Of a DNA stretch of 17,209 nucleotides, positions 13,130 through 17,209 are shown piece after piece (the stretch's first letter is position 1; each line of letters starts with the position of its first letter). The DNA is taken from positions 1-17,209 of the forward strand of contig JBKPDO010000226.1 in assembly GCA_046727955.1 (NCBI GenBank), read 5' to 3'. The position numbers and the translations under genes are program-made. The notes beneath the pieces are model-generated. The model was not told where the DNA came from, made no database searches, and was given only the letters and a program-made list of their open reading frames with translations. The stretch is from DASVXQ01 sp046727955 (GTDB taxonomy: Bacteria; Actinomycetota; CALGFH01).

Positions 13130-14497
13130 TCACCGGCCGGTCCCGCGGCCGCTGGCGACCGCCCAGAGATACCGCACGGTCGCCCAGCTCTGGAGCCGCG
13201 GGCGCGCGGCCCGCGGATGCAGCGCCGGGGGCAGTAGCACGCGCAGCGCCAGCGGGAGCACCCGAAACTCCAACGGCGGCGCCAGCGTGACGGCCTCGCC
13301 GTCCACACCGGCCGGCAGCTTGGCGACCGCAGCGTCCACCCGCAGCGCGGTGGTGGTCCACTGCGCCCATCCGGCCTGGGCTGGAGTCTGGCCGACGGCG
13401 ATCCGCGCGGCCAGCCCCGCCAGCGCCGCTCCTGTCCTGGCCCGCAGCGCCGACACCTGCAGCACCCCACCGTCCAGGCGCTCACGGCCGCCTAGCACGG
13501 CGGCGCCGCGCAACTGGTAGTCGTTATTGGCGACCAGCAGCACCAGCACATCCTGGTAACGCATGCCCTGCGGGTCCTGGAAGGCGACCTGCAGCAGAGG
13601 GCGCTCGCCCCGCAGCGCGCCGGGCAGGACGGCGTGTGCGGTGGTCAGCTTCCCCGACCGGTAGCCGGGCTCGGCGACCAGCTCGGCGTATGCGCCCAGC
13701 GAGACGTTGTTCAAAAACACCCGCTCACCGACCACGCCGACGTCGACGCGGCGCTCGGGGCCGGCGAAGGCGTCCAGGGCGGCCAGCGGGTCGGCCCGAT
13801 CCAGCCCGAGGTCGGCGGCGAAGTGGTTGCGGGTGCCGGAGGGCACGCACACAAACGGCACGTCCCAATGCACCGCAACCGCGGCCACCGGGCCCAGCGA
13901 GCCGTCACCGCCGGCCACGCCGACCGCGGCCGCGCCGGCCGCGACCGCCCGGCGGGCCAGCGTCTGCGGGTCGTCACCGGGCGCCAGTTCGTGGACCTGG
14001 ACGCCGCGGGCGCGCGCCGCGTCGGCCAGGCCCAGCCGCCGCGCCTTGCCGCCCCCAGACCCGGGATTGATCAGCAGCCAGGGCCTGCCCGGCGGCGACA
14101 CCCGCCCGGATCCCGCGCGCCCCGCCGATGCCGGCCCGTCCACAGGACCAAGCGCCCGTCGCGCCGCCGCCGCATAGCCGACCACACCGACGGCGACCAC
14201 CAGCACCCCGACCGCCCCCTGCAGGCTGACCACCAGCAGGCCAAGCAGCACGTTGGCGACCACCAGCGCGGCAACCACCAGGTTCAGCCGGCGCTTCCAC
14301 ACCCTGCGGGTGGTGAACGCCCACCACGCCGACGCCGCCACCACCCCCAGGCCCAGGACGGCCCCGGCCGCCAGCGCCAACAGTCCGCCACCGCTGCCGA
14401 CCACGACCAACACCAGCCCGGCCGCCACCAGCAGCAGCGCCGCCAGGGCTGCCAGCGCCCAGCCCCTCCGGGCCGTCCCCCCAGCGTCGCCGTTCAT
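13130..14497 (-). CDS. diacylglycerol/lipid kinase family protein with N-terminal membrane helices
   Basis: 455 residues from ATG 14497, chosen because GGGAAGG precedes it; upstream in-frame sequence looks non-coding. Residues 10-111 hold four transmembrane helices. From 139 comes the DAGK catalytic fold (PF00781): LLINPGSGGGKARRLG at about 141-156, the nucleotide loop VAGGDGS at 194-200, CVPSGTRNHFAADLGLD, then NNVSLGAYAELV. The C-terminal beta domain includes DVLVLLVANNDYQLRGAAVL and ERLDGGVLQV. It would phosphorylate diacylglycerol or a related lipid using ATP. The Gly-Thr-Arg-Asn-His segment replaces the more usual Gly-Thr-Gly-Asn-Asp. A second PAP2-type gene flanks it on each side. Confidence 0.85.
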   Translation of the reverse strand: MNGDAGGTARRGWALAALAALLLVAAGLVLVVVGSGGGLLALAAGAVLGLGVVAASAWWAFTTRRVWKRRLNLVVAALVVANVLLGLLVVSLQGAVGVLVVAVGVVGYAAAARRALGPVDGPASAGRAGSGRVSPPGRPWLLINPGSGGGKARRLGLADAARARGVQVHELAPGDDPQTLARRAVAAGAAAVGVAGGDGSLGPVAAVAVHWDVPFVCVPSGTRNHFAADLGLDRADPLAALDAFAGPERRVDVGVVGERVFLNNVSLGAYAELVAEPGYRSGKLTTAHAVLPGALRGERPLLQVAFQDPQGMRYQDVLVLLVANNDYQLRGAAVLGGRERLDGGVLQVSALRARTGAALAGLAARIAVGQTPAQAGWAQWTTTALRVDAAVAKLPAGVDGEAVTLAPPLEFRVLPLALRVLLPPALHPRAARPRLQSWATVRYLWAVASGRGTGR

Positions 14498-14653
14498 GGC
14501 CTTCCCGCTCCCGCCGCTTGCGTCCCGCCAGCCTACCCACAGCCAGGTCAACCGCCGCCAGCGGCTCGCGGGTCCCACCCGCCGGTTCGAGTGCGGCCGC
14601 GCCGCCGCGGTGATCGGCCTATCCGGCCACCGCGCACACCGGCCAGCGTCGCA

Positions 14654-14669
14654 GCCGCGGGACCGCGGC
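14654..14669 (-). terminator. hairpin after the chimeric flippase/PAP2/kinase gene
   Basis: GCCGCGG (14654-14660) and CCGCGGC (14663-14669) form a perfect 7-bp stem around GA, 53 bases beyond the minus-strand stop at 14722. The 14498-14721 gap holds nothing else I can name. Confidence 0.3.
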
Positions 14670-14721
14670 GTGCTGTGCTCGAGTTGCGGGTCCGCGGCAG
14701 AGGCCGGCTCGAGTGCCTGGG

Positions 14722-16558
14722 TCATGTGGGTGGGCCCGCGTTGCGTGGATCAACTGACCGTCGGCTCCGCTGAGGTAGCTCCTCGCCGAGGGTCTGCTCA
14801 GCGGTGGCGCGCACCCGTGCCGGGTCGGCCACCCTGCCAAGCGCCGCCAGCAGCGTGGCCAGGTCACGGTCCAGCAGCGGCTGGCTGGCGGCTGCCTCGG
14901 CGTGGTCGAAGTCGACCAGCCAGGCCTTGCCCTGCTCGTCCAGCAGGACGCTGGCCAGCCCTAGGTCGCCGTGGGCGATCCGGGCTGCCCGCAACCGGGC
15001 GACCTGACGCCACACGTCGGCGAGCATGGCGTCGTCCAGCCGCCCGTCGCCAAGCTCGGTCAGGTCGCGGCCGGCCACCCGCTGCTGGACGAGCAGGCCG
15101 GCACCGTTGCCGAAGGACCCAACCAGCAGGACCGGTGGAGCCTGGACGCCGGCCGCGGCAGCCAGCAGCCCCATCGACGCCTCATGCTCCACCTGCGCAA
15201 CCGCGTCGCCCAGCCGGCCCGGTGGCCGGCCACGATGCCGCAGCCAACACCAGCCGCGGTACAGCAGGTCGCTGTCGCGGCGCTCCCGCGAGACGACCTT
15301 CACGAACAGATCGGGCCGGGAGCGGCTGGAGACCAGGTAACGGGCCGAGCGGCGGTCCTGCCCCGGCAGTGGCTCCAGGTCGGCCGGGTCGCAGCCGTAG
15401 GCGGCCAGGGCCTTGCGGACCCGCCCCAGCGAGGGCCGGCCGCTGGGGGCGCCGAACACCAGCAGGACCAGCGAGCCGGCGGCCCAGCCAAGCGCCGCGC
15501 CGCCCAGCACGTCAAACGGCAGGTGCGAGCCGACGTAGATGCGGGCCACGCAGACCAGGCCGGCCAGCACCCAGGCGACCCGGCGGGCCCGCCGGCCAAG
15601 GAACGGGCTGGCCACGGTGGCCAGCGCCACCGCCACCGCCGAGTGCCCCGACACATAGCCCAGCCCTCGGTCCGGCACGAACAGGATGTGCACGTCCTCC
15701 AGCAGGGTCTGCGGGCGGCCCCGCTGCACGAACTCCTTGACCAGCTTGGCGACCAGGTAGATCGTCCCGCCGGCCAACGCGCAGGGCCACCAGCAGCACC
15801 AGGTACAGCGACAGGTGGCTGACCAGCTGCGCCACCGTGATCGGCACCCAGCCGCGCTCCAGCAGGTCCAGGGTGCGGGCGCGGAACTTGGTGGTGGCCA
15901 GCTCCCAGCCAGCCACCGGCGGCCGCCTGACCAGTCCGAGCAGCCGCGAGGCGACCCGGCCGGCCAGCAGCCCGAACCGGCGGGCCATCTCCTGGCTGCG
16001 CAGCAGCAGCACGAACACCACGATCGCGACCACCAGCGCGGCGATCCCTGCCACCGCGGCGGTGATCCGGCCCCCACCGGCCCCGCCCTGCAAGAGCACC
16101 AGCGCCAGGGCCAGCACCGGCAGCCCCAGCTTGACGAAGCTGTTCCACACCCCGGAGACCAGCACGGCCGTGGTGGTCTTGGACCGTGAGTAGCCCCACG
16201 AGCCCAGCATCGTGTAGGTCATGCCAACGCCGATGGCCGAACCGACGGCGGGCACGGTGTTGGTCACCGCGGTGGCCGACTGGGTCATCACCATCGCGTG
16301 GCCAAACGACAGCCTGGGGGTGGGGGTCACCGCCATCCACACAAACCCATAGGTGCACAGGTTCCAGATGGCGAGCAGACCCAGGGTGGTGAGCTCCAGC
16401 CAGGTCATCGCCTGGATCTCGGCCCACACCTAGCCCAGGTCGATGCCCTTGAGCAGGTAGTAGAACAGCGCCACGACCAGCACCAGCGATACGCCGACCT
16501 GGACGGCCAGGCGGATGCGCGAGCGGGGCTTGGCGGCGGCTGGCTCCTGGTCGACCAT
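14722..16558 (-). pseudogene. chimera: flippase-like (LPG synthase TM) + PAP2 + kinase-like domain, with amber codon and frameshift
   Basis: ATG 16558 follows GAGGGGTGAGG and starts VDQEPAAAKPRSRIRLAVQV with one helix, then an in-frame TAG at 16432-16430 (GAG to TAG would explain it). Reading on gives the YbhN/LPG-synthase transmembrane family (PF03706): MTQSATAVTNTVPAVGSAIG, GMTYTMLGSWGYS, VWNSFVKLGLPVLALAL, to LYLVLLVALR. That family's closing Pro-Gly-Gly-x-Gly-x-x-Glu part is absent. Near 15775 the frame shifts and enters a PAP2 domain: KLVKEFVQRGRP, YVSGHSA, RIYVGSHLPFD, catalytic residues complete. A kinase-like domain follows: LFVK (Lys near 15300), VEHEASM, AHGDLGLAS with Ser where Asn is usual (14973-14950), and LVDFDHAE (14913). 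Total about 611 codons. Likely a fusion of two truncated lipid-handling genes. Confidence 0.6.
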
Positions 16559-16609
16559 CACCTCACCCCTCGTCTGACCGGCCCAATGGCCGCTCCAGGC
16601 CTGGCCGGC

Positions 16610-17107
16610 TCATCGTGATTCCACGGGATCCAGATGGAGCCGGCCGTCCGAACGCTGTTCCAATGTCTGCTGGAGCGCCTGGCGGGTCGTGAAGTCGAGC
16701 AGCGTCGCCGCCTCAGCGGTGAGCTGGGCCCGGGTCTCTGCCGGGATGCTGAACCGCGTGGTGACACAGCCACCGACAAACGCGTCATATCGGGTGGCCA
16801 CGAAACGCGGTGCCTGCTGCTCGATCAGCATGTAGCGCCGCACTCCCAGGTGGTCGGACGCGACCTCGGTTCCCCTCCCGGCAGCGCAGCCCGCGGTCAA
16901 CCGCACGACCATCGCGCCAGTGCCGGCCCGGTCGCTGTCGAAGGTGAGCACGGACCGGCCGTCGTTCACCGTCACGTTCATCAGCTTCCAGCCGGCCGGT
17001 ATGGGCCGTAGGCACGGCACCAGCGACGCCGACGGCACCGACTGGGCCTGCAGCCACAGCGGCTCCAAATCGCCCGGGTTCCGCAGCTCGGGTCGCGCAT
17101 AGTCCAC
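16610..17107 (-). CDS. hypothetical protein upstream of the flippase-like gene
   Basis: 165 residues if GTG 17107 is the start. An in-frame TGA lies 27 codons upstream and no good ribosome site is seen, so the true N-terminus, probably with a membrane anchor, may be lost to a frameshift. Readable blocks: SVPSASLVPCLRPIPAGWKL, VTVNDGRSVLTFDSDRAGTG, VVRLTAGCAAG, YMLIEQQAPRFVATRYDAFV, GGCVTTRFSIP, ending in a helical LLDFTTRQALQQTLEQRSDG. Three Cys in a beta-rich middle suggest a domain outside the cytoplasm. No named family recognised, but the compact, well-conserved-looking pattern supports a real gene. Its stop is 51 bases from the start of the flippase-like gene, so they are probably one transcript. 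Confidence 0.6.
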   Translation of the reverse strand: MDYARPELRNPGDLEPLWLQAQSVPSASLVPCLRPIPAGWKLMNVTVNDGRSVLTFDSDRAGTGAMVVRLTAGCAAGRGTEVASDHLGVRRYMLIEQQAPRFVATRYDAFVGGCVTTRFSIPAETRAQLTAEAATLLDFTTRQALQQTLEQRSDGRLHLDPVESR

Positions 17108-17209
17108 GAATCTGGGCAGTGACCTGCGGAGATGGGCGATGGCACGCGCAGGCGGCGTGTATCTAGGCGCGAGCGTTCGCGCTGGTCAGGAGCCTGGGGC
17201 CGGCGGGGT

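Noticed and set aside
14498..14725. Upstream extension of the diacylglycerol kinase-family gene
   Set aside because: No conserved sequence; ATG 14497 has its own ribosome site and leads directly into the first helix.
1..17209. CRISPR array, tRNA, rRNA or prophage module
   Set aside because: No regularly spaced repeats, no cloverleaf-like or rRNA-like segments and no phage structural genes were seen.

Overview
The window is GC-rich DNA with GTG and TTG starts, purine-rich ribosome binding sites, and gene families typical of soil Actinomycetota: DUF1622, DUF1269-type proteins, a TMEM175-like channel, and a membrane-lipid cluster of diacylglycerol kinase, PAP2 and a flippase-like protein. It is most likely a chromosomal accessory region of an uncultured actinomycete. 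The exact class cannot be read from the sequence, and no tRNA, rRNA or CRISPR array was seen.

Layout. 1-2500: the tail of a GAP-like membrane protein, a frameshifted DUF1269/DUF6325-like gene, a small two-helix membrane protein, and on the minus strand a DUF1622 gene running into a small gene that ends in an ISAs1-type transposase relic. 2890-5870: a truncated DUF772 transposase start, then a 785-residue cysteine-type arylsulfatase with a hairpin after it. 5780-9830: mostly minus-strand genes among IS debris, namely a frameshifted unknown gene, an IS701-type relic, a lower-GC exported protein, a coupled pair of exported proteins, a 530-bp internally deleted IS6-type element inserted in an ISAzo13-type relic, and the last repeat of an FG-GAP/VCBS protein. 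9830-12500: a TMEM175-like channel, then plus-strand DUF1269 and lipoprotein-like genes, a composite small gene, and the first 12 codons of a GAPDH gene. 12517-17107 (minus strand): a secreted-looking unknown protein, a chimeric flippase-like/PAP2/kinase-like gene, a diacylglycerol kinase-family gene and a PAP2 phosphatase, which look like a set for making, dephosphorylating and moving membrane lipids.

Two features stand out. First, a 20-bp interrupted palindrome (consensus TTCAYCCnnnnnSGGTGATG, with R allowed at the GGRTGA step) occurs five times in the same orientation. Four plus-strand genes lie downstream: the DUF6325-like gene, the small membrane protein, the arylsulfatase and the DUF1269 gene, the last with two copies. 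It looks like an operator or promoter element of an undescribed regulon. Second, the region has many broken genes: about nine single-base frameshifts, one in-frame amber codon, several truncated genes and at least five IS relics. This fits either a decaying recombination hotspot or an assembly with uncorrected indels, and the sequence alone cannot decide which.
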